Below are positions 1 through 8,886 of a stretch of 32,360 nt of DNA, in pieces. How positions within the stretch are numbered: position 1 is the first letter of the stretch; each line of letters opens with the position of its first letter. The notes beneath the pieces were generated by a model that saw only the letters and a list, made by a program, of their open reading frames with translations, made no database searches and was not told the DNA's origin. The translations under genes were made by a program, and so were the position numbers. This DNA comes from Leptospira sp. (GTDB lineage Bacteria; Spirochaetota; Leptospiria; Leptospirales; Leptospiraceae). Location: positions 1 through 32,360 of the forward strand of contig JACVCB010000034.1 of the NCBI GenBank assembly GCA_016742255.1, written 5' to 3'.

Positions 1-1
1 C

Positions 2-1018
2 AATATTTCTCTCAAAAATATGAGTTCGGATCAAGTGTTCCCCAAATTTTTTGTCCTTAGAGGTGCAGATCCAATTTTTGTGACAAACCTAATGATCGAA
101 GATGTAACAAAGTCTTTCTTTTATTCCTATTCTATCACGGTGAATGTGGGAGATTGGGATGCCAAACATGATGATGCATATTCTTATTCTTTGCCATTTC
201 CAAGTGGAATTCGTGCAAGAATTGGACAAGGATACAACGGAGGATTCACTCATTCGGGTAATTTAAAGTATTCATTAGATTTTTCTTTGCCCATTGGCAC
301 TCCAATTCATGCAGCAAGAAAAGGTATTGTTGTATCTCTTGTGAAAAAATATTCAGAAGGGGGAGTTAGAAAAGATTTATTGTCAAAAGCAAATTATGTA
401 ATGATCCAACATGATGATGGGACCATCGGTAACTATGCTCATTTAAAGAAAGACGGAGTGATTGTAAATGTTGGAGACCATGTGGATGAAGGACAATTGA
501 TTGGTTATTCGGGTAATACTGGTTATTCGCAAGGACCCCATTTGCATTTTGAAGTTCATAAACCAACAAAAGATTCTCAAATTATAACACTCCCCACCTC
601 TTTTCGAACCCAATATAACGATCACGAAACATTATCTCCGTATTATCTGTATTGGAAACCTAGACAAGGGATTGACCCACCAAAAACGGATTTATTGGAA
701 GAAGATATCTTGTTATGTAAATCAAACGGAAAAGAATTGTTAACTCAATGTAATGATACGAATTTCCGGTTGGGTGACCGTTATGCATTACAATTGGAAT
801 TTTTAAAACCAACTCGAAATCAAATAGAATTTTTACTGACAATCGAAGGTGATAAAGTCGAACCATATTATTTGAAATGGTTCTCACAGAATGAAGGCGC
901 GGTTGAATTTCGTTATTTCGAAATCCCAAGGCACCCAAATTTTATTGGAAAATGGAAGATGGTTGTGAAAGTAAATGGTGTCGAAAAAAAAGTTTTTTTC
1001 TTTCAAGTTAGTGCGTAA
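2..1018 (+). CDS. M23 (LytM-type) metallopeptidase, 5'-truncated by window edge
   Basis: Zinc endopeptidase of the M23 family, which cuts peptide cross-links of peptidoglycan in the periplasm. Numbering from the first ATG (base 20), the zinc and catalytic elements are present: H78 followed by D87 (THSGNLKYSLDF), Y139-A-H141-L, and H174-L-H176-F. The core spans about residues 60-182; a C-terminal beta-rich tail of about 150 residues has no recognised domain. The reading frame is open without a stop from base 2, the ATG at 20 has no Shine-Dalgarno (SD) sequence, and no signal peptide follows it. The true start with its signal peptide is therefore probably left of the window. All metal ligands are intact, so it is likely an active hydrolase rather than an EnvC/NlpD-type activator. 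A hairpin terminator lies about 70 nt downstream. Confidence 0.85.
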   Translation, partial: NISLKNMSSDQVFPKFFVLRGADPIFVTNLMIEDVTKSFFYSYSITVNVGDWDAKHDDAYSYSLPFPSGIRARIGQGYNGGFTHSGNLKYSLDFSLPIGTPIHAARKGIVVSLVKKYSEGGVRKDLLSKANYVMIQHDDGTIGNYAHLKKDGVIVNVGDHVDEGQLIGYSGNTGYSQGPHLHFEVHKPTKDSQIITLPTSFRTQYNDHETLSPYYLYWKPRQGIDPPKTDLLEEDILLCKSNGKELLTQCNDTNFRLGDRYALQLEFLKPTRNQIEFLLTIEGDKVEPYYLKWFSQNEGAVEFRYFEIPRHPNFIGKWKMVVKVNGVEKKVFFFQVSA

Positions 1019-1022
1019 TCGT

Positions 1023-1051
1023 TTGACAAGTAAATGGATGTATAGTAGTAT
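1023..1051 (+). promoter_or_regulatory. Sigma-70-like promoter TTGACA-17-TAGTAT
   Basis: A perfect -35 hexamer TTGACA at 1023-1028 is followed after exactly 17 bases by TAGTAT at 1046-1051. It starts just after the M23 stop codon. A transcript would begin near 1058 and meet a terminator hairpin within about 55 nt. It would therefore make either a very short RNA or a leader for the DUF2237 gene. Confidence 0.45.
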
Positions 1052-1087
1052 GGCTATGGGCTTTCCAAGACCTTTTGGTCGTACTGT

Positions 1088-1112
1088 GGGGGTGCAAACC
1101 CCCTTCTTTTTT
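1088..1112 (+). terminator. Intrinsic terminator after the M23 gene
   Basis: A 6-bp GC stem, GGGGGT (1088-1093) and ACCCCC (1098-1103), with a GCAA tetraloop, is followed by TTCTTTTTT. A smaller GACC-TTTT-GGTC hairpin (1069-1080) lies just upstream. It would end transcription from the M23 gene and from the promoter at 1023. Confidence 0.7.
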
Positions 1113-1180
1113 CCGATCTTAGTGATAGAAACAACTTTCCTCACCTGTCTTATATAGATTCCTATACATTTGGTATCAAA

Positions 1181-1555
1181 ATGGATGAATCTCTCAATGT
1201 ACTCGGCGGACCTCTTTTACCATGTTCTACAGATCCTTTGACTGGATTTTTTAGGGATGGGTGTTGTAATACTTCCGATGAGGACTTTGGTTCTCATACC
1301 GTTTGTGTATTGGCAACGGAAGACTTTTTAATTTCTCAAAAAGAATCTGGAAATGATCTCATCACTCCCTGGCCTGAATACGCATTCCCTGGTGTAAAAC
1401 CAGGGGAAAGGTGGTGTTTATGTGCCTCTAGGTGGCTCGAGGCATATCGAAACGGAGTAGCTCCTAAGGTTTTTTTAGAATCAACCCACAAACGAGCGTT
1501 AGAAATCATTCCCTTGGAACTTCTGGAAAGATTTGCTGTGGAACCTATCGATTAA
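1181..1555 (+). CDS. DUF2237 family protein
   Basis: A 124-residue soluble protein matching the DUF2237 family in length and conserved blocks: the N-terminal NVLGGPLLPCS, the Cys-rich DGCCNT turn, the VCVLATEDFL strand, and GERWCLCASRWLEA. Cysteines at several of these positions suggest metal or thiol chemistry, but the family function is unknown. There is no signal peptide. The SD sequence is weak, yet this ATG begins right before the conserved N-terminus. Its TAA stop shares four bases (TTAA) with the stop of the convergent gene on the minus strand. Confidence 0.8.
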   Translation: MDESLNVLGGPLLPCSTDPLTGFFRDGCCNTSDEDFGSHTVCVLATEDFLISQKESGNDLITPWPEYAFPGVKPGERWCLCASRWLEAYRNGVAPKVFLESTHKRALEIIPLELLERFAVEPID

Positions 1556-2808
1556 CGTTTCACATTGAGTGAATCCAAATAGGCTCTTGTGTGTTTGGAT
1601 GTATTTCTCAAAAGAGTTGCTAGGATTGTATGAATGGGATGGTTTTCATCATATAAAGTTTCATACTTTGGTATGTTTAGGTTTTCCAATTGTTCGTCTG
1701 TTGGTTCCCCTGCATCATAAGCTTCTTTACAAACATTCACACGGAGATCATCTAAACTTTTCCATTCTGTTAAATCATTCGGACCAAAATTCATAATCGA
1801 AGTTACAACTGGATGTTTCCAGTTTTTGGAAGAGATTACATTTTTAATGAGATAGTATTGGTATTCTTCAATCAAAGTGTGTCGACCAGATACAAATTGA
1901 ATCATATTGTCTTTTGGAGTTTGGTAACCAACAATTGAAACCAATTGTACTCCAATTTGTTTGGAAGCACTCACTCTTGGCAAGACAGATGAGTGATAAG
2001 GTTGTGTTAGATCTTGGATGTAATGTAATGCCCAACCTGCAAATCGATAACCCCAATAAGGATGTCCTTTTCTAAAGGCTAATTTTGATAATTCCGTAAA
2101 TTGATGGATTCTAAGTTCTGGATACGTACGTTTTAAGAATCCAGCTAAGGTAAAAATGATTTTTGGTTCATAAAAGAAACCCATATGGAATGGTGCTTGG
2201 GAAGAAAACTCAACTGCAGGATTTCCGAATGGCTGGTAACCAAAACCATATAACTTACCTACATCACTTACATTATCTTCGAAAAGGTACAAGTCTAAAT
2301 CATAATCAGGTTCATCAGTTGCAGAAACAATGACTTCATCTGCACCAATCATCTGTCCTTCTTTGAGGGAGAGAAATGTTTCGTTTACGAGTTTACCCTT
2401 TTCATTTAGTGTTGTGAGTTCGTCCAGTGGTAGATTTTTTCCGTTTTTTCTTGGAACTGATTGGATGTACAATGTTGCTTTATGTTTGGGATTCACACGA
2501 AGTGCATGGTAAAATTTGGTAACAATATCCACTTCGTTTTTGTTAGGCGAAAACTTCAATTCATCCTTTGTTTTGGATAAATGAGGTAAACGATTGATTG
2601 CCCAATCCTCTGAAAGAGATAATGTTTCTTGGATTGAATCTTTTTCTTTAGTTAAAAATGTTTTTAAGGATTCCACTTTGACATTAGGAACGTTTTGATT
2701 TTTCCAATGGTCTTTTAATATAAGATAGGTAATACCTGCATGATTATTCCAAGCAAAACATGGAATGGAAAATAATATAAGAATACTGTAGATGATTTGT
2801 TTTTTCAT
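1552..2808 (-). CDS. Secreted zinc-dependent phospholipase C / S1-P1 nuclease-like protein
   Basis: A 418-residue exported protein. The signal peptide (residues 1-19, ending CFA) is followed at once by W20-N-N-H23. In the zinc phospholipase C and S1/P1 nuclease fold the mature N-terminal Trp is itself a zinc ligand, with a His nearby. A second diagnostic block, H262-Y-I-Q-D266 followed by P270-Y-H272, matches the family's HxxxD…H metal-binding helix. About 240 residues separate the two blocks and probably contain the remaining ligands (for example H208). Substrate cannot be told from sequence: membrane phospholipid or nucleic acid are both possible. It lies 6 nt after the SH3-domain gene, so the two are probably co-transcribed. 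The fold assignment rests on motifs only. Confidence 0.6.
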   Translation of the reverse strand: MKKQIIYSILILFSIPCFAWNNHAGITYLILKDHWKNQNVPNVKVESLKTFLTKEKDSIQETLSLSEDWAINRLPHLSKTKDELKFSPNKNEVDIVTKFYHALRVNPKHKATLYIQSVPRKNGKNLPLDELTTLNEKGKLVNETFLSLKEGQMIGADEVIVSATDEPDYDLDLYLFEDNVSDVGKLYGFGYQPFGNPAVEFSSQAPFHMGFFYEPKIIFTLAGFLKRTYPELRIHQFTELSKLAFRKGHPYWGYRFAGWALHYIQDLTQPYHSSVLPRVSASKQIGVQLVSIVGYQTPKDNMIQFVSGRHTLIEEYQYYLIKNVISSKNWKHPVVTSIMNFGPNDLTEWKSLDDLRVNVCKEAYDAGEPTDEQLENLNIPKYETLYDENHPIHTILATLLRNTSKHTRAYLDSLNVKR

Positions 2809-2814
2809 TGGTGT

Positions 2815-3678
2815 TTATTTTTCCTTTTTCTGAAACTGAGATCCATTCCACACATATTCAGTTTGGTAAAAATCGTGTAGGTTTGTCTCATCTAAATCGA
2901 AACTATGCATAAGTTCAATGATTGTGTTTTCTTTTCCCTTAGTGAGTTTCCGGTTCATTTTTCTATCTTCTGGTAAGGTTTCTTTTGGGAAAACTAACCA
3001 TGTTTCCGCACATGCTGGTGGATCACAAGAACCTGGATTCCACGAAAACTGCGGTGTAATTTTAAATTCTCGATTCAAAGTGAATACTTGTTCATTTGAA
3101 TAACCATACTCAATTTCTGAAAAGATTAAAAATTTGATAGCAAATATTGCATTCGGGCTAGGTGAAAAAAGACTCGGATTGTATATCGTGTGGTCCCATG
3201 ATTCATTACTCAATGGTCCAACTTCAAAGTTTCCTTGGCTTAGAATTTTAGATCCTTGGATGATCTTTAATTCCAATTTTTTTGTTTTTGTTCCTAGATT
3301 CTTACAAAGGACAATCGTGTCGTTCAGGGGAAATGAATAATCTGAGATAAGACCTCCCCAAAGATAACCTGTGTCCTCTCCAACTTGGACTTGATACCAA
3401 TATTCTTTCAATGAATTCTGTTCTAAGATTTGGTTCGTTTTTGTCAGAATCTTAATTTCACTTCCCAGGGACAGTTTTCGAATTACTTTCCCATTGAGAT
3501 GATCGGCTTCTCTCAAGTTTACATTGTCACCAAATATATAGTAGGTGGATTTAATGTTTTTTTCAGCGATATAATCATCCCAATGATTTTGAGAGAGTAT
3601 TGGTGAAATGAGGCTCGCTAAAAGAAGAGATAAGAAAAATACAATACCTGACATAGTGTAAAAAATAGGGAAGTCCAT
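2815..3678 (-). CDS. Exported SH3-like domain protein
   Basis: A 287-residue protein with an N-terminal hydrophobic signal (about residues 9-29, ending ILSQ) and a bacterial SH3 type 3 domain at about residues 45-112 (GDNVNLREAD…GKVIRKLSLGSEIKIL…YWYQVQVGEDTGYLWGGLI). Such domains bind cell wall or other periplasmic ligands. The remaining C-terminal part is beta-rich, has a CDPPAC pair that could form a disulfide, and matches no family I recognise. The start could be M1 or M9 (base 3654); neither has a clear SD. It is the first gene of a probable two-gene unit with the phospholipase C-like gene and is divergent from the membrane protein gene at 3755. Confidence 0.65.
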   Translation of the reverse strand: MDFPIFYTMSGIVFFLSLLLASLISPILSQNHWDDYIAEKNIKSTYYIFGDNVNLREADHLNGKVIRKLSLGSEIKILTKTNQILEQNSLKEYWYQVQVGEDTGYLWGGLISDYSFPLNDTIVLCKNLGTKTKKLELKIIQGSKILSQGNFEVGPLSNESWDHTIYNPSLFSPSPNAIFAIKFLIFSEIEYGYSNEQVFTLNREFKITPQFSWNPGSCDPPACAETWLVFPKETLPEDRKMNRKLTKGKENTIIELMHSFDLDETNLHDFYQTEYVWNGSQFQKKEK

Positions 3679-3754
3679 AACTTGAGTCGATCTCTTTTCC
3701 TATCAAAGGGTATTTTTCTGAATCAAAGAAGTCGATATTCAAAGTAAGATTTTT

Positions 3755-4633
3755 TTGAAAAATCAAAACACAATACGAACTTATATGAAACCATATTCAT
3801 TAGAACAAATTCGAATCTTAGAAGAGAAAATGATCACTTATGAGATATGGGTGTTTGCTTTGGTTTTGATTGTTGCCGTACTTCTACTAATTGTTGTCAT
3901 GCAGAAACTAACATTGGCAAAATTTAAATCCTCTGAACTTTTCAAATTGAAACAAAATTTAAAAACCGCTGATAAAGGTTCCATTGAGAGTCAGATAGAA
4001 GATTCTAATATCATCGATGTCCATACGATCACACAAACTCCCGTTCATAATGAACGAACAGTAACTGGAAGAGATTTACCGGAATCGGGAATGATCTACA
4101 AGTACTCTATCCCAAATGAAGGAAAAAGAATCATTGTGATTGGGCAAAGAGAAGGAAATATCATCACCCATTCAACTGAAATATTAGATCATCACCTTAG
4201 AATCGATATTTTTCCTGTAGATGTTGAAAATACAGAGTATTTATCTTACCAGATAGAATTTCGTCGTGAAGGCAAAGTCCTTTGCCAATTGCCAAACCAG
4301 AGAGATTTTTTGGAAATGGAAATGAAAGAAACCATCCTGATCACAAAATCAGATTTAGAAAATGGATTACCAGTTTATCCAAATATCAATATTGAAACAC
4401 CGTTGCGATTGCGGTTAGGTGGTAGACTTAGCATAGAAGGAAAATTTAAAATTGGTTTTTTTGAATTTCATTTTTACACAAAAGATATTTTGGAACGAAC
4501 GAGTGGTGGTACCAAACGTGTCGAAAAACAATTTTATTTAAAATTATATAAGATATTCCCTGGTTACGATACGGCGAGACAGTCGCGAGATGGAGTTGTT
4601 CCGATGCTTGAGCGGTTTGGGGGGAAGGTGTGA
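3755..4633 (+). CDS. Single-pass membrane protein of unknown function
   Basis: Not recognised. One transmembrane helix (about residues 30-50, YEIWVFALVLIVAVLLLIVV) near the N-terminus is followed by a Lys-rich stop-transfer segment and a roughly 240-residue soluble, beta-rich domain. The frame opens with TTG at 3755. ATGs at 3785 and 3830 are alternatives, and the one at 3830 follows AGAAGAGAAA, so the protein could be 25 residues shorter with the helix almost at its start. The C-terminus (FYLKLYKIFPG) has no known motif. A 9-bp inverted repeat lies about 20 nt downstream. Confidence 0.6.
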   Translation: MKNQNTIRTYMKPYSLEQIRILEEKMITYEIWVFALVLIVAVLLLIVVMQKLTLAKFKSSELFKLKQNLKTADKGSIESQIEDSNIIDVHTITQTPVHNERTVTGRDLPESGMIYKYSIPNEGKRIIVIGQREGNIITHSTEILDHHLRIDIFPVDVENTEYLSYQIEFRREGKVLCQLPNQRDFLEMEMKETILITKSDLENGLPVYPNINIETPLRLRLGGRLSIEGKFKIGFFEFHFYTKDILERTSGGTKRVEKQFYLKLYKIFPGYDTARQSRDGVVPMLERFGGKV

Positions 4634-4653
4634 ATCTAGTATCCCCGCCCTGA

Positions 4654-4684
4654 ATTGGGTGGGGTTAACCACCCGCCACCCAAT
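4654..4684 (+). terminator. Hairpin after the membrane protein gene, possible terminator
   Basis: ATTGGGTGG (4654-4662) pairs perfectly with CCACCCAAT (4676-4684). The 13-nt loop contains the palindrome GGTTAACC. The following sequence is pyrimidine-rich (CTCTTTATCACCTCTCTTTTC) rather than a clean T tract, so termination may be weak. Confidence 0.45.
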
Positions 4685-4780
4685 ACGTCCTCTTTATCAC
4701 CTCTCTTTTCTTTTTACAAATCCCTTCTCGAATACAGAAAATTCTTTTTAAAAAAGTTCATCCTTTGACTGATTCCTTCC

Positions 4781-4811
4781 AAAAAAAAAGCCAAGGTTTC
4801 CCTTGGCTTTT
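4781..4811 (-). terminator. Intrinsic terminator for the thiolase/ilvC unit
   Basis: A perfect 9-bp stem AAGCCAAGG (4788-4796) / CCTTGGCTT (4801-4809) with a TTTC loop. On the minus strand it is followed by nine U residues (A tract at 4781-4789). It lies about 45 nt past the thiolase stop. A shorter T run on the plus strand may make it weakly bidirectional. Confidence 0.85.
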
Positions 4812-4854
4812 CTATCGATCTTTCGAACGAACTTAATTGAATCTTAGATTCGAA

Positions 4855-6174
4855 TTATGGTCTTTCTACGATCATCGATCCTGCGATTCCACCGTGTGCA
4901 CAAGCAGTCACAAGAACTTTCTTTGCATCTTTGTTTTCATGGAAGTCCATGATGGCGTTGTGAAGTAATCTCACTCCAGTCGCACCAAACGGGTGTCCAA
5001 TGGCAATTGATCCACCATTAGGATTGATTTTCTTTGCATCAAAGTTCTTTTCCCAATCAAAACCAGTTCTGATTTTGATTTCTTCAAGAGCTGCTACTGC
5101 AGTTGCTGCAAATGCTTCATGGATTTCGATCACATCGATGTTTTCCACTTTTTCACCAACTTCTTCAAGTAGGCCAAGAGTTGCTTCCGCTTGTCCAAGT
5201 CCCATAAGGTTTGGTGCAACACCTTTCATTTTGAAACCAGAAACAACTGCTTCTGCTTTGAGTCCGAGTCTTTTTGCCGCTGCTTCAGAAGCGACGATAA
5301 TTCCAGCAGCTCCATCGGAACGTGGACTTGCATTGAAGATGGAAACAGTAGGGCCATGAGATTTTTTCAAATCTTTGCCGTATTTTTCTTTCCAAGCATC
5401 AAATTTCATCGCTGGGTTATCAAACATAAGCATAGCGCGACCCATACGAGTTGGGTTTTTCACAAGACCTTCACGAAGGAGTACCGCTTCGTCCGCTTGG
5501 AGTGGGTTACCTTCATCGTCTTTTACTTCCATGATATATGGTTTGTAACGACCTTCTTGTGTTGCTTCGAAAGCTCTTTTGAAAGATTCGTAAGCTACTT
5601 TATCTTGTGTTTCACGTGGAAGTGCATAGTTTTGTGCGAGGATTTCTGCCGTTACTTGCATTCCGTAAGAAGTTTCACCATCACCAAGACCATCTTCTAA
5701 TGTATCACGAAGTTCCACACCTTCAGGAAGGTCATTTGGAAGGAGTTTTACAAGTGAATCTAAGCTGTTTGTTTTTTTGTTAAGGCGAGCATTTTTCACA
5801 ACGAATGGCATAGAAGTTTGAGATTCTTCACCAATTACAAGGAATACTTCACCTTCACCTAACATGATTCGGCGAGATGCTTCTGCTACTGCTTCTAGTC
5901 CTGATACACAGTTGTTTGCAACTGTTAAACAAGGAATTTCTAAAGGTAGGTTCATTAGGTTTGCAATCACACGAGCAGAGTTTGGTGCATTTGCAAAACC
6001 TTCTCCAACGATCACTCCGTCAATGTCAGTTGGTTTCAAACCACTGCGTTTCATTACTTCTTCACCCACTATTTTACCTAAGTGGTGGCCTGGATACTGT
6101 GCGAGCGCCTTACCAATTTGTGCAAAAGGAGTTCGTGCAGGTGCTGCGAGTATTATCTTTTGTGTTACTTTCAT
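4855..6174 (-). CDS. Acetyl-CoA acyltransferase (thiolase), FadI-like
   Basis: A 439-residue thiolase, which cleaves 3-ketoacyl-CoA with CoA in beta-oxidation or condenses two acyl-CoAs. The nucleophile is C89 (VANNCVSG), followed by the HEAF motif at H352, the GHPFGATG motif with H394, and the second catalytic cysteine C425 (TACAHGG). The HEAF (rather than NEAF) and HPFGATG versions, plus the length of about 440, favour the FadI / trifunctional-protein beta-subunit branch over biosynthetic AtoB. No alpha-subunit (FadJ) gene is adjacent. A good SD (GAAGGA, 7 nt) supports the ATG at 6174. It follows ilvC by 48 nt on the same strand and ends at a strong terminator. Confidence 0.88.
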   Translation of the reverse strand: MKVTQKIILAAPARTPFAQIGKALAQYPGHHLGKIVGEEVMKRSGLKPTDIDGVIVGEGFANAPNSARVIANLMNLPLEIPCLTVANNCVSGLEAVAEASRRIMLGEGEVFLVIGEESQTSMPFVVKNARLNKKTNSLDSLVKLLPNDLPEGVELRDTLEDGLGDGETSYGMQVTAEILAQNYALPRETQDKVAYESFKRAFEATQEGRYKPYIMEVKDDEGNPLQADEAVLLREGLVKNPTRMGRAMLMFDNPAMKFDAWKEKYGKDLKKSHGPTVSIFNASPRSDGAAGIIVASEAAAKRLGLKAEAVVSGFKMKGVAPNLMGLGQAEATLGLLEEVGEKVENIDVIEIHEAFAATAVAALEEIKIRTGFDWEKNFDAKKINPNGGSIAIGHPFGATGVRLLHNAIMDFHENKDAKKVLVTACAHGGIAGSMIVERP

Positions 6175-6222
6175 ATAAAATCCTTCTTCCTTTCTTTCTT
6201 CTAACTTTCGTTACCTAAACAA

Positions 6223-7251
<1,029 letters not shown>

Positions 7252-7302
7252 TTAACTTATTTTTCCATCATTTTGAACTATAACGAGGGAAACAAGAACG
7301 AA

Positions 7303-7398
7303 TTAGGGCGCCTTTCCTTGCTCGCTACGGACTTCCGCGTTCGCTTCGGTCCTTCGGACGGCTAACGCCTCCTCCGCATCAAGGGCGCAAAGTGACAT
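7303..7398 (-). CDS. Possible 31-residue small ORF in a GC-rich intergenic element
   Basis: The gap between ilvC and the next gene (7225-7571) holds one notable block. On the minus strand an AAGGAG SD (7409-7414) sits 10 nt before an ATG at 7398, opening 31 codons that end TAA at 7303-7305. The peptide begins MSLCALDAEEALAVRRTEAN and is rich in Ala, Glu and Arg, unlike neighbouring proteins. The stretch is far richer in GC than its surroundings and is bounded by an imperfect inverted repeat (GCGCCTTT at 7309-7316, AAGGGCGC at 7381-7388). It lacks Ile and has no Leu/Val runs, so it does not look like a branched-chain attenuator leader. It may instead be a dispersed repeat whose translation is fortuitous. 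In the rest of the gap (7399-7571) I see nothing. Confidence 0.25.
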   Translation of the reverse strand: MSLCALDAEEALAVRRTEANAEVRSEQGKAP

Positions 7399-7571
7399 AA
7401 TATTTCATCTCCTTGTTTTGTACTCAGGATGATGTCTTCCGATTATACTCCAAACCACCATAGATTCTATGCGTCAGTTCCATAATAGTAGGAAACGGCT
7501 AATCTTCATCTGTATCAGTCATTTCCATTGTGAATCCAATCCAAAAGAGTTTGCGTAGGTGAAACCCGCAA

Positions 7572-7970
7572 ATGCGGAAACCCTCCATTCCAGAAAGAGA
7601 AAGTCAGCAGTATACTCATCTTATGATGAACCAAGTCACACTAAAACGCATTCAGTTAGCGCCTCAAAAAATGATTGTTAGGTGCTTAGGCTTCCTACTG
7701 GTATTCGTTAGTTTTTCTGCACTCAGCATTGGATGTATCACACCCGGTACAATGAATGACTCTTATTACACGAGAAACCCAAACAATTATGGGTATTACC
7801 AAAGGAATTACCATTCGCCTTATTACGAAAGGTCGGGTCGATACGGAACTCCTTATTATGGCGGAACAAACCAGTTCCATATGCCTAGTTCAGGTGGTGG
7901 ACACAATCCTCTCCATGTGCCCGGAGGAAGGTACCATAATTTAGGCAGTCCTGGGAAGTGGAGGTTATAG
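7572..7970 (+). CDS. Small Tyr/Gly-rich lipoprotein
   Basis: Up to 132 residues. A hydrophobic stretch ends in a lipobox, FVSFSALSIGC, so the mature protein would start at that Cys and be lipid-anchored. The mature part of about 78 residues is rich in Tyr, Gly, Asn, His and Pro (YYTRNPNNYGYYQRNYH…) and has no recognised domain; such low-complexity sequence suggests a flexible surface or periplasmic peptide. The start is uncertain. ATG 7572 follows AGGTG at 9 nt but would give an n-region over 30 residues long; ATGs at 7623, 7626 and 7671 give more ordinary signal peptides but lack an SD. Confidence 0.6.
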   Translation: MRKPSIPERESQQYTHLMMNQVTLKRIQLAPQKMIVRCLGFLLVFVSFSALSIGCITPGTMNDSYYTRNPNNYGYYQRNYHSPYYERSGRYGTPYYGGTNQFHMPSSGGGHNPLHVPGGRYHNLGSPGKWRL

Positions 7971-8047
7971 GAATTGGAAAATATAAAACCAAATCCATCT
8001 ACTTTGAATCGAAACAGATTTAGAATCCTCAACACCAAAGGAATGAA

Positions 8048-8737
8048 ATGCCATTGAAGTATTTGTATTTTAGCTGGATTCTATTTTCGATTCATTGTAG
8101 TTTTGCAAATCTTAACCAAAAACTCAAACCCGTCAACATTGACACAACAAAAGGAAAAACCGCTGACTCAATCACAATCATAAACCATACGAAGATGTAT
8201 TATGGAAAAACTCCAAGAGGCGAAAAAGATTTTGGACCAGGTTCCTACTTTCTTTACTTAAGTGAAAAACAAAAAGAGATTGGAAGAACACGTTACCAAT
8301 GGAAAGACATCCAAGTGTATGATATCAATGATAAAAGTTTTCAGTTTACCAATATCAAATCTGACTACGTATTTTTTGTAACTGTTCATCGTCCAAAATC
8401 GGATTGGGATGAGGAAGAGTGGAAGCATATATTCCAGGTTTTGACATTTTGTATTCTACCTTGTAAACAAAATGTTAGTTTGGATGTTTCTGTGAAATTA
8501 TATTACAAAAATAGTTTTATTTCTGAAAAAGTGAGCCATTTGACTGCAACTCGTTATTTGAGTCCTTGGTATTTGCCAGTTCCTTTTGCCTTCCAAATGA
8601 GAGATTATGGTACTTTATTCAATGAACCAAGTGTATATTCTGCTTTGTATCTAAATGGTTTCCAGGAATCCATAGATGGAATTTATGAACAACTTCCAAA
8701 CCAACTAACACAGGATACGAGTGATTTACCGGAATAA
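8048..8737 (+). CDS. Exported protein of unknown function
   Basis: A 229-residue protein with a signal peptide (MPLKYLYFSWILFSIHCSFA), cut probably after SFA; a lipid attachment at C17 is possible but the -1 His is atypical. The mature part is beta-rich with no domain I recognise (segments GPGSYFLYLS, YVFFVTVHRP, VSLDVSVKLYYKNSF). A good SD (AAAGGA, 6 nt) fixes the start at 8048. It stands in a run of three small exported proteins on the plus strand (7572-9333), which may be one accessory group. Confidence 0.7.
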   Translation: MPLKYLYFSWILFSIHCSFANLNQKLKPVNIDTTKGKTADSITIINHTKMYYGKTPRGEKDFGPGSYFLYLSEKQKEIGRTRYQWKDIQVYDINDKSFQFTNIKSDYVFFVTVHRPKSDWDEEEWKHIFQVLTFCILPCKQNVSLDVSVKLYYKNSFISEKVSHLTATRYLSPWYLPVPFAFQMRDYGTLFNEPSVYSALYLNGFQESIDGIYEQLPNQLTQDTSDLPE

Positions 8738-8886
8738 ATTGAGAAAGAAACAGTTATTCTTTTTGAAAACGAATCACCTATACAGCTGGAGCAGAGGAAA
8801 GAATGATAAATCAAATCGAAAATGAAGTTAGATTCAAACTGAAAGTATGGAAAATAAAATATCACTGTCGTTTTCCTATCGTATAG

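Noticed and set aside
5000..5700. Long open frames on the plus strand opposite the thiolase
   Set aside because: They are antisense shadows of a clearly conserved enzyme, with no SD and no recognisable domain.
7303..7398. Branched-chain amino-acid attenuator leader for ilvC
   Set aside because: The small peptide has no Ile and no Leu/Val runs, and no terminator/antiterminator pair is visible before ilvC.
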